Shown: positions 9,005 to 18,088 of the stretch, in pieces
Position numbering within the stretch: position 1 is the stretch's first letter
How the letters are laid out: each line of letters opens with the position of its first letter
Source of the DNA: Pseudoduganella ginsengisoli
Lineage (GTDB): Bacteria > Pseudomonadota > Gammaproteobacteria > Burkholderiales > Burkholderiaceae_D
Direction: 5' to 3'
Assembly (NCBI RefSeq): GCF_009720865.1
Contig: NZ_WNLA01000006.1
Coordinates: forward strand, 186,001-250,000
DNA: 64,000 nucleotides
Notes under the pieces: model-generated
Told to the model about the DNA's origin: nothing
What the model saw: only the letters and a program-made list of their open reading frames with translations
The model's database searches: none
Made by a program: the position numbers and the translations under genes

Positions 9005-9820
9005 TTAAAACCACGGCAACGGGCGGCCGCTTTCACGCGGCACGCCCCACTTGTCGTCATATTCGATATCTGCCAAGTACAGGCCGTCCGGCATGAATGT
9101 GGGCGCGGCCAGCGTGCGGTCTTTAGCGGCCAGCAATTGGCCCAGCCATTCGGGCTGTTCACGGCCCTGGCCGATGTAGACCAGCGAGCCCACCAGGTTG
9201 CGCACCATGTGGTGCAGGAAGGCGCTGGCTCGCAAAGTGAATACTATTAAGTCGCCGTGCCGTTCAATATTAATTTCATGCATGAATTTCACGGGGGTCT
9301 TGGCCTGGCAATAAGCGGCGCGGAACGTCGTGAAGTCGTGCTCGCCAATGAGCGCAGGCACGGCGGCGCGCATGCGCTCGACATCGAGCGGGCGATGGCA
9401 AAAGCCGGCGCGGCCCGCCAGCAGCGGCGAGCGGACCTGGTGGTTATGCAGCAAATAGTGATAAGTGCGCGAGCGGGCGGAAAAGCGCGCATGGAAATCG
9501 CCCTCGATATGGCGCTCGCCCGGTTCGACGTCATGGATTTCCTTGGCCCAGCGCACGCCGATGGATGGCGGCAGGAATGCATTAATGCCCCGCACCCACG
9601 CATGCATTTCGCGGCGAATGTCCGTATCAAAGTGGACGACCTGCCCCATTGCATGCACGCCCGCATCCGTGCGCCCCGCGCACGTGGTGCCCAGGTGCAC
9701 AGTGGCAAAGCGCTCAATGGCCGCCTCCAGCTGGTCTTGCACGGTATTGCCGCCGGGTTGAGTTTGATAGCCTTGCCAGGCTTGGCCGTCATACTGGACG
9801 CCGAGTGCGATGCGTTTCAA
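9005..9820 (-). CDS. truA: tRNA pseudouridine(38-40) synthase TruA
   Basis: Makes pseudouridine at positions 38-40 in the tRNA anticodon arm. The catalytic Asp is in GRTDAGVHA (about residue 52). 271 aa, normal length. It lies between fimV and trpF, as in related genomes. Its upstream region is occupied by the MITE-like repeat block at 9855-10234, so its promoter must lie in or beyond that block, or transcription must read through from fimV. Confidence 0.97.
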   Translation of the reverse strand: MKRIALGVQYDGQAWQGYQTQPGGNTVQDQLEAAIERFATVHLGTTCAGRTDAGVHAMGQVVHFDTDIRREMHAWVRGINAFLPPSIGVRWAKEIHDVEPGERHIEGDFHARFSARSRTYHYLLHNHQVRSPLLAGRAGFCHRPLDVERMRAAVPALIGEHDFTTFRAAYCQAKTPVKFMHEINIERHGDLIVFTLRASAFLHHMVRNLVGSLVYIGQGREQPEWLGQLLAAKDRTLAAPTFMPDGLYLADIEYDDKWGVPRESGRPLPWF

Positions 9821-9854
9821 TTGCTGCTCATGTCAGGTGGGGATCGCCGCATTA

Positions 9855-10234
9855 TACCCGTAGGGTCAGACGTGCGTTGATGCATCCCCCCGGTGGGGTC
9901 AGACGTGCATTCGTGCGTCCCGAAATCCCCGCAGCCCGCATGGCAGCGCGATTCTCATGGATGAGCCCGTTTGAATTGCTGGCGAGCTCCATTCGTACCC
10001 GTAGGGTCAGACGTGCGTTGATGCATCCCCCCAGCGGGGTCAGACGTGCATTCGTGCGTCCCGAAATCCCCGCAGCCCGCATGGCAGCGCGATTCTCATG
10101 GATGAGCCCGTTTGAATTGCTGGCGAGCTCTGCAGCAGCGGATACGCCCACTGCGACCGCTTTCTCCTATGAGGAATATGCACGAATGCACGCCTGACCC
10201 CAGCCGGGAAACGCATCAATGCACGTCTGACCCC
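9855..10234. mobile_element. MITE/REP-like element with ~55-bp terminal inverted repeats and an internal 141-bp tandem duplication
   Basis: The left end has GGGTCAGACGTGCGTTGATGC (9863-9883), then GGGGTCAGACGTGCATTCGTG (9895 on). The right end has the inverted forms in mirror order: GCACGAATGCACGCCTGACC (from 10180), then GCATCAATGCACGTCTGACC (10213-10232). Segment 9855-9989 is repeated at 9996-10130, 135 bases with two differences. The period of 141 is a multiple of three, so fortuitous ORFs stay open on both strands. No transposase is present. It fills the truA-fimV gap of 472 bases; apart from this element and the fimV terminator I see nothing in that gap. Confidence 0.75.
9996..10130. repeat. 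Second copy of a 135-bp direct repeat (first copy 9855-9989)
   Basis: It aligns to 9855-9989 with only two substitutions, both in the C-rich spacer (GGTGGGG versus AGCGGGG). A recent duplication or slippage inside the element is the simplest explanation. Confidence 0.9.
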
Positions 10235-10245
10235 ACGGTGGGGAA

Positions 10246-10272
10246 TTAAAAAGCCGGCGCGGGGCCGGCTTT
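10246..10272 (-). terminator. Intrinsic terminator of fimV
   Basis: A 9-bp stem AAAGCCGGC / GCCGGCTTT with a 5-base loop, then TTTTTAA on the minus strand. It lies 20 bases after the fimV stop. Confidence 0.88.
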
Positions 10273-10292
10273 GCTGGGGGAGCTTGGGGAAA

Positions 10293-13127
10293 TCAGCCTA
10301 GCGCGGCGCGCATCGCCGTGGCGCGGTTGACCTGGTCGCCGGTGCCGCCACGGATCACCTCGTCCAGCAATTCGCGGGCGCCTTCCTTGTCGCCGATTTC
10401 CTGATACGCGATCGCCAGGTCCAGCTTGGTATCCATTTCCATTTGCAGCGCGGACATTTCTTCACCACCCTCAGCCGGCGTCGCCAGCTTGGCGTTGCTG
10501 CCGATCAGATCAAGGTCGATGCCCGACAAATCAAAGTCCGCGGCAGTCGGTGGCGCCGATGGCGCCTGGGTGGCAGCGACATCCAGCTCCGGGAAGTCCG
10601 GAATCGAAAAGTCGTCGGCAGCCAAGGCCGGCTCCGCCACCGCCACATCCGCTTGCGGCGCAGCCGTTTCCTCTGCAGCCGAACCTGGCAAGTTGAAGTC
10701 CATCATATCCAGTTCGGCCAGCGGGTCGGCAGCCACCTCAGGCACTGGCGCAGGCAAATCCACGGCCGGCGCCGTCGTCGGCAAATCCAGGCCAAAGTCC
10801 ATCGCGAAATCATCGGCCGTCAGTGGCGCAGGTTCCGCAGCCGGCGCTTCCGTTGCAGCGGCCGGCGGCGCTTCCATGTCAAACGCCAGGTCAAACGGTT
10901 CAGCAGCGGCCGGCTCGGCTGGCGCGGCGGACGGCGCCTGCGTCGTGTCCATATTCAAGCCGCCCAGATCGAAGTCCAGGAAATGTTCTGCTTCGGCGGC
11001 AGGAATCGGCGCTTGCGTCACGGCCGGCGTGTCATCCAGCGATGGCAGCGCCGTCAAGTCATCCAGCGAAAAGTCCATGGCGCTGACCGGCGCTTCCGTC
11101 GCCGCAGCACCTGTGGCCGTGGCGTCGGAACTCAAGTCCAGGTCCAGGCCGGAGAAATCATGCGCTTCCGCAGCCGGCGCAACGCTGGCCACCGGCTCCG
11201 GTTCGGCAAACATGCTGGCGAAATCATCCGCCGACAACGGCGCCTCCGCAGCCGCAGCCGGCGCCGTTTCCGCCGCCACGGCCGAACCAGCAGCGCCCCC
11301 CGAACCCGCATACAGCGGATTACCCGGATCCAGCGCCAGCCCCATGGCGGCAGCTTGCGCCCATTCGTCGCCCTGCCCTTTGGTCATCGAATACAGTTCC
11401 GATGCCTGCGCTTCAAACGAACGCGCATCCTTGCGGTTCGAGAAAATTTCCATCAGCTTCAGGCGCACCGGATGGCGTTCAGGATGCGTGCGCAGCGCTT
11501 CCTTCAGGATTTCTTCCGCTTGCGCATCGCGGCCATACGCAATGTACACGTCCGCTTCCGCCACCGGATCCACTTCATTGGTATCGAGCTGGCTGGCCGA
11601 TGGCGCAAAGTTGGAATTGAATACACTGTTGTTGGTGTCGACACTCTGGCCGCCCGTTTCCGCAATCAGCGGCTGCGCTTGCGCGCCCGGATCGCCCAGC
11701 ACGCTGACCTCGGCAACTTTCGGCGCGTCGGCTTTCGGCGTGTCTTGCGCGGCAGCGCGGCGGCGGCGCATTGCAATCAAACCAGCGCCGCCCAGCACAG
11801 CAACCAGGCCCGCGCCGATCAGCTGGATATTGTCCATCACCGTATCCATCAGCGATGGCTCGGTAATGACCGGCTTGGCCGGCTTCTTCGGCGCTGGCGG
11901 CGGCGCTTCCACCGGCACGGACGCCACCACTGGCGCCGACGCCGCAGGCGCGGAAGCCGACGCGGCTTTCTGCTTGTCCGCCATGGCCTTGTTCTTCACG
12001 GCCATCAGCTTTTCCAGGTCCGTGACGTTCTTTTCCAGTTCTTTCACGCGCGCATTGGCTTCGGCCACCTGCTTTTCACGCGCGATCTTGTCTTCTTCCG
12101 ATGCTTTCGCAGTCTTGCCCTTGCCGCCTTCGCCGCCCGTGGCTTTCGACAGCTTCAGCTGGTCTTTCGCCTCATTGGCGGGCGTCGCGCGCTCTTCGAC
12201 CTTGGCGGTAATCTTGCCGGCAGCCGACTGGCCGCTTTCCGCGCCTTGCACCGGCGTGCTGGACGCGACCTGGCCCGCCAGCTTGTTGCGGTAGGCATTG
12301 AAATCCGCCGCATGGGCAATCACCACGCCATGCGCTTCGCTTTCCGACGCGCCGCCCTTGATGGCGTCCGAATCCGGCACGCTGAGGATCTGCCCGGACT
12401 TCAGGCGGTTCATGTTATTGCCGGCAAACGCTTCCGGGTTGGCGCGATACAGCGCCACCAGCATCATGTCCAGCGACACATCGACGGGTTTCAGCTGGCG
12501 CGCAATCTTGCCCAGCGTATCGCCCGGTTTCACATGGTATTCATTGCCGCCTTCGCGCGGCGCGGCAGGCTCGCGCGCAGGCGCGGGAGCCGGTTCACGC
12601 GCCGGACGTGGCGCAGCGGCGCGCGGCGCTTGCGCAGGCGGCGCCGACGTGCGGGCCGGCAAATCCACTGGCGCCGCCACTTGCGGCGATTGCGCATTGC
12701 GCATTTCCGCCGGATCCAGCAAGAACGTGTATTCGCGCACCAGACGGCCGCCGGTCCAGCTCAATTCCAGCAGCATGTCGACAAACGGTTCATTGATCGG
12801 CTGCGACGACGACACGCGGATGAATTGCCGCCCATTGCGGTTATCCACTTCAAAGCGCAGCGACAGCAAAGCGGGATTGAAATCAATATTAGCCAGGCGG
12901 AACGCTTCGGCCGGCGCCAGCTTGGCAGTCAGGTCGGACGATTCTTCCGCGCCCACCGCCGTCAATTCAATTTCCGCGCGCAGCGGCTGGCCCAGCGACG
13001 ACAGCACGGTCAGCTTGCCCAGCCCGGCTGCGTTGGCGACGGGAGACAGCAATACTGCGCAAGCTACGGCGCTGGTAAGTGTTTTCAACGCAAACGACAG
13101 GGGCTTGGAGCGGTGGCGAACGTGCAT
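10293..13127 (-). CDS. fimV: FimV/HubP-type polar landmark protein
   Basis: A large (944 aa) inner-membrane protein that organises the cell pole and type IV pilus functions in relatives. It has a signal peptide (about residues 10-34, ending VANAAG), a conserved periplasmic N-domain (GLGKLTVLSSLGQPLRAEIEL in spacing), a LysM peptidoglycan-binding domain (YHVKPGDTLGKIA, about 200-255) and a coiled coil (about 345-385). A membrane helix near 435-455 is followed by RRRR, then a long acidic Ala-rich cytoplasmic region and a C-terminal TPR-like FimV cap (LDLAIAYQEIGDKEGARELL). The start at MHVRHRSK fits the signal peptide; the longer TTG-initiated frame does not. Confidence 0.93.
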   Translation of the reverse strand: MHVRHRSKPLSFALKTLTSAVACAVLLSPVANAAGLGKLTVLSSLGQPLRAEIELTAVGAEESSDLTAKLAPAEAFRLANIDFNPALLSLRFEVDNRNGRQFIRVSSSQPINEPFVDMLLELSWTGGRLVREYTFLLDPAEMRNAQSPQVAAPVDLPARTSAPPAQAPRAAAPRPAREPAPAPAREPAAPREGGNEYHVKPGDTLGKIARQLKPVDVSLDMMLVALYRANPEAFAGNNMNRLKSGQILSVPDSDAIKGGASESEAHGVVIAHAADFNAYRNKLAGQVASSTPVQGAESGQSAAGKITAKVEERATPANEAKDQLKLSKATGGEGGKGKTAKASEEDKIAREKQVAEANARVKELEKNVTDLEKLMAVKNKAMADKQKAASASAPAASAPVVASVPVEAPPPAPKKPAKPVITEPSLMDTVMDNIQLIGAGLVAVLGGAGLIAMRRRRAAAQDTPKADAPKVAEVSVLGDPGAQAQPLIAETGGQSVDTNNSVFNSNFAPSASQLDTNEVDPVAEADVYIAYGRDAQAEEILKEALRTHPERHPVRLKLMEIFSNRKDARSFEAQASELYSMTKGQGDEWAQAAAMGLALDPGNPLYAGSGGAAGSAVAAETAPAAAAEAPLSADDFASMFAEPEPVASVAPAAEAHDFSGLDLDLSSDATATGAAATEAPVSAMDFSLDDLTALPSLDDTPAVTQAPIPAAEAEHFLDFDLGGLNMDTTQAPSAAPAEPAAAEPFDLAFDMEAPPAAATEAPAAEPAPLTADDFAMDFGLDLPTTAPAVDLPAPVPEVAADPLAELDMMDFNLPGSAAEETAAPQADVAVAEPALAADDFSIPDFPELDVAATQAPSAPPTAADFDLSGIDLDLIGSNAKLATPAEGGEEMSALQMEMDTKLDLAIAYQEIGDKEGARELLDEVIRGGTGDQVNRATAMRAALG

Positions 13128-13261
13128 AGTGTGGTGTGTAGTTATTGAATTGGAAAAAGTTGCATTCCCGGATAGGGCCAACATAACACCATGGCATGGC
13201 GCATGCAAGCTTTGCGGGCCGTTCTGTCACCTTAGCGCCGAATTTCAAATTCAATCGAAAG

Positions 13262-13295
13262 AAAAAAGGCCGGTTTCACTGGGAAACCGGCCTTT
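13262..13295 (-). terminator. Intrinsic terminator of asd
   Basis: A 12-bp stem AAAGGCCGGTTT / AAACCGGCCTTT with a 7-base loop, then TTTTTT on the minus strand, 25 bases after the asd stop. Confidence 0.92.
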
Positions 13296-13319
13296 GGATG
13301 GCGCTAATTTAATCAGTGC

Positions 13320-14447
13320 TTATTTATCCAGCACGATGCGCAGCATGCGGCGCAGCGGCTCTGCAGCACCCCACAGCAACTGGTCGCCCACCGTGAACGC
13401 GGACAGGTAATCATTACCCATAGCCAGCTTGCGTACGCGGCCGACCGGGATGGTCAGGCTGCCGGTCACAGCAGCCGGGGTCAGGTCGCGCATCGACGCT
13501 TCACGCGTGTTCGGCACGAACTTCACCCACTGGTTGTCGTTGGCGATGATGTCGTTGATTTCATCGAGCGGCACATCTTTCTTCAGCTTGATGGTCAGCG
13601 CCTGCGAGTGGCAGCGCATCGCGCCGATCCGCACGCACAGGCCATCGACTGGAATCGCGGCCGTGCCAAAGTCCAGGCCGCGGCCCAGGATCTTGTTGGT
13701 TTCCGCGCCGCCCTTCCACTCTTCTTTCGACTGGCCGTTGCCCAGGTCCTTGTCGATCCAAGGAATCAGGTTGCCGCCCAGCGGTACGCCGAACTGCTTG
13801 GTTTCGTCAGCCGACAGGCCGTGCTGGGTCGCCAGCACCTGGCGGTCGATTTCCAGGATGGCCGATGCCGGGTTGTCCAGCAGCGATTTGACGGATGCAT
13901 TAATGGTGCCGAACTGGGTCAGCAGTTCGCGCATGTGCTGCGCGCCGCCGCCGGAAGCAGCCTGGTACGTCATCGACGTCATCCATTCCACCAGGTCTTG
14001 CTTGAACAGGCCGCCCAGGCCCATCAGCATGCACGACACGGTGCAGTTACCGCCGACGAAGTTCTTCACGCCCTTGGCCATCGCGTCCTTGATGACGTTC
14101 AGGTTGATTGGGTCCAGCACGATGACGGCGTCTTTTTCCATACGCAGCGTGGAGGCCGCGTCGATCCAGTAGCCATTCCAGCCGGCTGCGCGCAGTTTCG
14201 GGAAGACAGCGGTGGTGTAGTCGCCGCCCTGGCACGAAATGATGATGTCGCAGCGCTTCAGTTCATCAATGTTGTTCGCGTCTTTCAGCGTGGTTTCATT
14301 CTTCGCCATCGATGGCGCCGCGCCGCCCGTGTTCGACGTGGAGAAGAACACCGGTTCGATGTGAGCGAAGTCGCCCTCTTCCTGCATGCGCTGCATCAGG
14401 ACCGAACCGACCATGCCACGCCAACCTACCAGACCTACGAGTTTCAT
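13320..14447 (-). CDS. asd: Aspartate-semialdehyde dehydrogenase
   Basis: NADPH-dependent reduction of aspartyl phosphate, a branch point to Lys, Met, Thr and diaminopimelate. The N-terminal nucleotide motif is [13 protein letters not shown] and the catalytic Cys is in GGNCTVSCM (about residue 135). It is 375 aa, the gammaproteobacterial-type length. AAGGGAAAG precedes the ATG. It is placed between leuB and fimV as in other Burkholderiales; dapA, which uses its product, is elsewhere in the window (57792). Confidence 0.97.
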   Translation of the reverse strand: MKLVGLVGWRGMVGSVLMQRMQEEGDFAHIEPVFFSTSNTGGAAPSMAKNETTLKDANNIDELKRCDIIISCQGGDYTTAVFPKLRAAGWNGYWIDAASTLRMEKDAVIVLDPINLNVIKDAMAKGVKNFVGGNCTVSCMLMGLGGLFKQDLVEWMTSMTYQAASGGGAQHMRELLTQFGTINASVKSLLDNPASAILEIDRQVLATQHGLSADETKQFGVPLGGNLIPWIDKDLGNGQSKEEWKGGAETNKILGRGLDFGTAAIPVDGLCVRIGAMRCHSQALTIKLKKDVPLDEINDIIANDNQWVKFVPNTREASMRDLTPAAVTGSLTIPVGRVRKLAMGNDYLSAFTVGDQLLWGAAEPLRRMLRIVLDK

Positions 14448-14474
14448 TTTCTTTCCCTTGAATGAGTTTTAAAG

Positions 14475-14525
14475 GCTTCCGCAACGTTGGCGGAAGCTTC
14501 TACCGGACAGCCTTGCGGGCTGTCC
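14475..14525. repeat. Two hairpins in the leuB-asd spacer
   Basis: Stem one is GCTTCCGC / GCGGAAGC (14475-14497), and stem two is GGACAGCC / GGCTGTCC (14505-14525). Stem one is followed on the minus strand by CTTTAAAA, so it could be a weak terminator of leuB. Stem two has no T-run. Confidence 0.6.
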
Positions 14526-14533
14526 CATGGCAC

Positions 14534-15607
14534 TTAGGATGCCAGCGCTTTCACCACTGCATCGCCCATTTGCGCGGTGCCCACTTTCGTGGTGCCTTCC
14601 TCGTAGATGTCGGCGGTGCGCAAGCCTTGCGCCAGCACTTGTTTTACTGCGTTTTCAATACGGTCAGCCTGCTCCGCGCGGCTCAAAGAGAAGCGCAGCA
14701 TCATGGCCGCGGACAGGATCGTCGCCAGCGGATTGGCGATGCCTTTGCCGGCGATGTCCGGCGCCGAACCGTGCGATGGCTCGTACAAGCCTTTATTGTT
14801 GGCGTCCAGCGAAGCCGATGGCAGCATGCCGATCGAACCGGTCAGCATGGCGGCCGCGTCGGACAAGATGTCGCCAAACATATTGCCGGTCACGATCACG
14901 TCGAATTTCTTCGGCGCGCGCACCAGCTGCATGGCGGCGTTGTCGACATACATGTGGTCCAGCGCGACGTCCGGATATTCCTTGGACACGTCGATCATGA
15001 TGTCTTTCCAGAACTGGAACGTTTCCAGCACGTTGGCTTTATCGACGGACGTCAGGCGCTTAGCGCGCTTTTGCGCCGCCTGGAATGCCACGTGGGCGAT
15101 GCGGCGGATTTCGCCTTCCGCATAGCGCATCGTGTCGAAACCTTCGCGCTGGCCTTTGAACGGGCCGTCCGGGCACTCGCGCACGCCGCGCGGCTGGCCG
15201 AAGTAAATGTCGCCCGTCAGTTCGCGCACGATCAGGATATCCAGGCCCGACACGACTTCCGGCTTCAAGGTCGACGCGCCGGCCAGTTCCGGGTACAGGA
15301 TCGCCGGACGCAGGTTGCCGAACAGGCCCAGGTTCTTGCGCAAGCCCAGGATCGCCTGTTCCGGACGCAGCGCGCGTTCCAGGTTGTCGTACTGGTAGTC
15401 GCCCACGGCGCCAAACAGGATCGCGTCAGCGGCTTTGGCCAGGTTCAACGTGCCTTCCGGCAGCGGGTGGCCGTGCGCGGCATAGCCGGCGCCGCCGACC
15501 GGCGCGGTTTCCAGTTCAAATTTTTCGTCCAGTGCGTTCAGCACTTTGACGGCTTGGTCTACGATTTCCGGGCCGATGCCGTCGCCCGGGAGGATTGCAA
15601 TTTTCAT
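14534..15607 (-). CDS. leuB: 3-isopropylmalate dehydrogenase
   Basis: NAD-dependent oxidative decarboxylation in Leu synthesis. It opens with [11 protein letters not shown], has the substrate-arm motif around [14 protein letters not shown], and the C-terminal motif [14 protein letters not shown]. 357 aa. It is 6 bases from the leuD stop, so leuC-leuD-leuB form one operon with the small lipoprotein gene inside. Confidence 0.98.
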   Translation of the reverse strand: MKIAILPGDGIGPEIVDQAVKVLNALDEKFELETAPVGGAGYAAHGHPLPEGTLNLAKAADAILFGAVGDYQYDNLERALRPEQAILGLRKNLGLFGNLRPAILYPELAGASTLKPEVVSGLDILIVRELTGDIYFGQPRGVRECPDGPFKGQREGFDTMRYAEGEIRRIAHVAFQAAQKRAKRLTSVDKANVLETFQFWKDIMIDVSKEYPDVALDHMYVDNAAMQLVRAPKKFDVIVTGNMFGDILSDAAAMLTGSIGMLPSASLDANNKGLYEPSHGSAPDIAGKGIANPLATILSAAMMLRFSLSRAEQADRIENAVKQVLAQGLRTADIYEEGTTKVGTAQMGDAVVKALAS

Positions 15608-15613
15608 GGTGTT

Positions 15614-16261
15614 TTAGATGACGTTGGCCAGCCAGGGCTGGTTTGCCAGATGACGCTCCTCGAACGCGCGGATCTCGTCCGCGTGGCGCAAGGTCAGGCC
15701 AATGTCGTCAAGACCGTTCATCAGGCAGTATTTGCGGAAGGCATCGATCTCGAAGGGGTAAGAGAGAGAGCCATTGCTCGTGGAAATGCGCTGGTTTTCA
15801 AGGTCCACCACCAGGCGATAACCCGGGAAAGCCTTGACTTCGTTGAACAGATGGTCGATCTGCTGCTCGGTCAGCACGATCGGCAACAGGCCGATCTTGA
15901 AGGAATTATTGAAGAAAATGTCCGCGAAGCTGGGGGCCAGGATCACGCGGAAACCATATTGGTCCAGCGCCCATGGCGCGTGCTCGCGCGATGAACCGCA
16001 GCCGAAATTCTTGCGGGCCATCAGGATCGAAGCGCCCTGGTAGCGCGGCTGGTTCAGCACGAAGTCCGGGTTCAGCGGACGCTTGCTGTTGTCCATGCCG
16101 GGTTCGCCGTGGTCGAGGTAGCGCCACTCGTCGAACAGGTTCGGACCGAAGCCGGTGCGGTGGATGGATTTCAGGAATTGCTTGGGAATGATGGCGTCGG
16201 TATCGACATTGGCGCGGTCCAGAGGAGCCACGAGGCCTTCATGTATCGTAAATTTTTCCAT
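15614..16261 (-). CDS. leuD: 3-isopropylmalate dehydratase small subunit
   Basis: Swivelling domain of isopropylmalate isomerase, partner of LeuC. It contains the typical N-terminus with [12 protein letters not shown] and the core motif [14 protein letters not shown]. 215 aa. It lies between the entericidin gene and leuB. Confidence 0.98.
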   Translation of the reverse strand: MEKFTIHEGLVAPLDRANVDTDAIIPKQFLKSIHRTGFGPNLFDEWRYLDHGEPGMDNSKRPLNPDFVLNQPRYQGASILMARKNFGCGSSREHAPWALDQYGFRVILAPSFADIFFNNSFKIGLLPIVLTEQQIDHLFNEVKAFPGYRLVVDLENQRISTSNGSLSYPFEIDAFRKYCLMNGLDDIGLTLRHADEIRAFEERHLANQPWLANVI

Positions 16262-16326
16262 GATGTATTCTGCGATGCGCCGGCAATGCGCGGCGGCCCT
16301 GCCGCCTGCGCCCTTACCGGCTGCTG

Positions 16327-16458
16327 TTATTTCCCACCCGCGTTCGTGACGACCTGCCCAACCTTTTGCACGTCTTTGCCAATGCCGGAAATAGTGTTGC
16401 AGCCGGACAGGGTTACGATGGTCAGGGCGGTAATGATCAGGGCGAAGGTGGTTTTCAT
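16327..16458 (-). CDS. Entericidin A/B family small lipoprotein
   Basis: 43 aa. It has a lysine-starting signal sequence, lipobox LSGC with the lipidated Cys at residue 20, then the typical entericidin tail [15 protein letters not shown]. Members are small outer- or inner-membrane lipoproteins; in E. coli a pair acts as a toxin-antidote linked to osmotic lysis, but most single copies have no proven role. It sits between leuC and leuD, a position held in many Burkholderiales, so co-transcription with the leu operon is likely. Confidence 0.9.
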   Translation of the reverse strand: MKTTFALIITALTIVTLSGCNTISGIGKDVQKVGQVVTNAGGK

Positions 16459-16499
16459 GTTAATTCTCTTGCTAGGTAAGTAAATTCAAATGCGGCGCA

Positions 16500-17900
16500 T
16501 CAGCGCATCGTGCGCACGTCGACAAAGTGGCCGGCGATACCGGCTGCCGCGGCCATGGCCGGCGACACCAGGTGGGTGCGGCCGCCCTGGCCCTGGCGGC
16601 CTTCGAAGTTGCGGTTCGACGTCGAGGCGCAGCGCTCTCCCGGTTCCAGGCGGTCGGCATTCATGGCCAGGCACATCGAGCAGCCAGGTTCGCGCCATTC
16701 AAAGCCGGCGGCCTTGAAGATCGCATCCAGCCCTTCGCGCTCTGCCTGCTCTTTGACGAGGCCAGAACCCGGCACCACCAGCGCCAGCTTGACGTTCGAT
16801 GCGCGCTGCTTGCCCCGCACGACAGCGGCTGCCGCGCGCAAGTCTTCGATGCGGGAATTGGTGCACGAACCAATGAACACTTTGTCGATGCGGATATCTT
16901 CGATCGGCGTGTTCGGCTTCAGGTTCATGTAGACCAGCGCCTTTTCCATGGCGTCGCGCTTGACCGGGTCTTTTTCCGTGTCCGGATCCGGTACGCGGGC
17001 ATCGACCGCCACCACTTGTTCCGGCGACGTGCCCCACGTGACCTGCGGCTTGATGTCAGCGGCATCCAGGGTCACGACCAGGTCGAATTTCGCGCCAGCG
17101 TCCGTGTGCAGCGTGCGCCAGTATTCAACCGCGCGGTCCCAGTGCGGGCCGACCGGCGAGAATGGGCGGCCTTTGACGTAATTGATGGTGGTGTCATCGA
17201 CGCCAACCATGCCGGCGCGCGCGCCTGCTTCGATCGCCATGTTACACACCGTCATGCGGCCTTCCATCGACAGCGAACGGATGGCGGAACCGCCGAATTC
17301 CATCGCGTAGCCGGTGCCGCCCGCCGTGCCGATCTTGCCGATAATGGCCAGCACGATGTCTTTCGCCGTGACGCCGGCGCCCAGCACGCCATCCACCTGC
17401 ACCAGCATGGATTTCGATTTTTTCTGCAGCAAGGTCTGCGTGGCCAGCACGTGTTCCACTTCGGACGTGCCGATGCCATGCGCCAGCGCGCCGAACGCGC
17501 CGTGGGTCGACGTGTGCGAGTCGCCGCACACGACCGTCATGCCCGGCAGGGTCGCGCCCTGCTCAGGGCCGATCACGTGCACGATGCCCTGGCGCTTGTC
17601 GTTCATGTTGAAATACGTGAGACCGTAGGACTTGGTGTTCTTGTCCAGGGTTTCAACCTGCAGGCGCGACACCGGGTCTTCAATGCCATGCGACCGGTCG
17701 GTGGTCGGCACGTTGTGGTCGGCCACGGCGAGGTTGGCCGAAACGCGCCATGGCTGGCGGTTGGCGGCGCGCAGGCCGTCAAATGCTTGCGGGCTGGTGA
17801 CTTCGTGCACCAGATGGCGGTCGATGTAGAGGATGGCGGTACCATCTTCCTCGGTGCGCACCACGTGGGATTCCCAGAGTTTGTCGTAAAGCGTCTTCAT
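16500..17900 (-). CDS. leuC: 3-isopropylmalate dehydratase large subunit
   Basis: Aconitase-family subunit with a [4Fe-4S] cluster. Cluster cysteines are in IGSCTNSR (about residue 345) and CSMCLAMN (about 405-408). [13 protein letters not shown] is the other family signature. 466 aa, the LeuC1 type. It is the first gene of the leu operon: nothing on this strand lies upstream except the terminator of cheA. Confidence 0.98.
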   Translation of the reverse strand: MKTLYDKLWESHVVRTEEDGTAILYIDRHLVHEVTSPQAFDGLRAANRQPWRVSANLAVADHNVPTTDRSHGIEDPVSRLQVETLDKNTKSYGLTYFNMNDKRQGIVHVIGPEQGATLPGMTVVCGDSHTSTHGAFGALAHGIGTSEVEHVLATQTLLQKKSKSMLVQVDGVLGAGVTAKDIVLAIIGKIGTAGGTGYAMEFGGSAIRSLSMEGRMTVCNMAIEAGARAGMVGVDDTTINYVKGRPFSPVGPHWDRAVEYWRTLHTDAGAKFDLVVTLDAADIKPQVTWGTSPEQVVAVDARVPDPDTEKDPVKRDAMEKALVYMNLKPNTPIEDIRIDKVFIGSCTNSRIEDLRAAAAVVRGKQRASNVKLALVVPGSGLVKEQAEREGLDAIFKAAGFEWREPGCSMCLAMNADRLEPGERCASTSNRNFEGRQGQGGRTHLVSPAMAAAAGIAGHFVDVRTMR

Positions 17901-17938
17901 AATGATTGCTGCTACTGCCTGGTTAGATATTCACTTTG

Positions 17939-17964
17939 ATTATGCCATAGTTTGTGCAATGCAA
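17939..17964 (-). promoter_or_regulatory. Possible leuC promoter
   Basis: On the minus strand TTGCAT is followed after 14 bases by CATAAT, preceded by TGG (extended -10 like). Spacing is short, so this is tentative. No leucine-rich leader peptide or attenuator is visible between here and leuC. Confidence 0.3.
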
Positions 17965-18030
17965 AACCAAGCCCGAAATTCCGCCTCGTGAGCCGATGCG
18001 GCCTGGGGTTAGCACCACCGTATGACGCCG

Positions 18031-18060
18031 AAAAAAAAGCCTGCGGATCTCGCAGGCTTT
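18031..18060 (-). terminator. Intrinsic terminator of cheA
   Basis: A 10-bp stem AAAGCCTGCG / CGCAGGCTTT with a 5-base loop, then eight T on the minus strand, 28 bases after the cheA stop. Confidence 0.93.
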
Positions 18061-18088
18061 GGTGTTTTATGCTGCGGCCCTCTGGTTA

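Noticed and set aside
9852..10151. 99-codon frame made of two near-identical 47-residue units, on the minus strand (and a matching frame on the plus strand)
   Set aside because: It follows exactly from the 141-bp direct repeat inside the inverted-repeat element. No ribosome site, and both strands are open equally, so it is a by-product of the repeat.
10443..13148. 901-codon open frame on the plus strand opposite fimV
   Set aside because: GC-rich, Arg-heavy shadow of the low-complexity Ala/Glu coding sequence of fimV; no start context or domain.
17901..18030. Leucine leader peptide or attenuator upstream of leuC
   Set aside because: No short ORF with clustered Leu codons and no alternative stem pair before leuC; the only hairpin is the cheA terminator.
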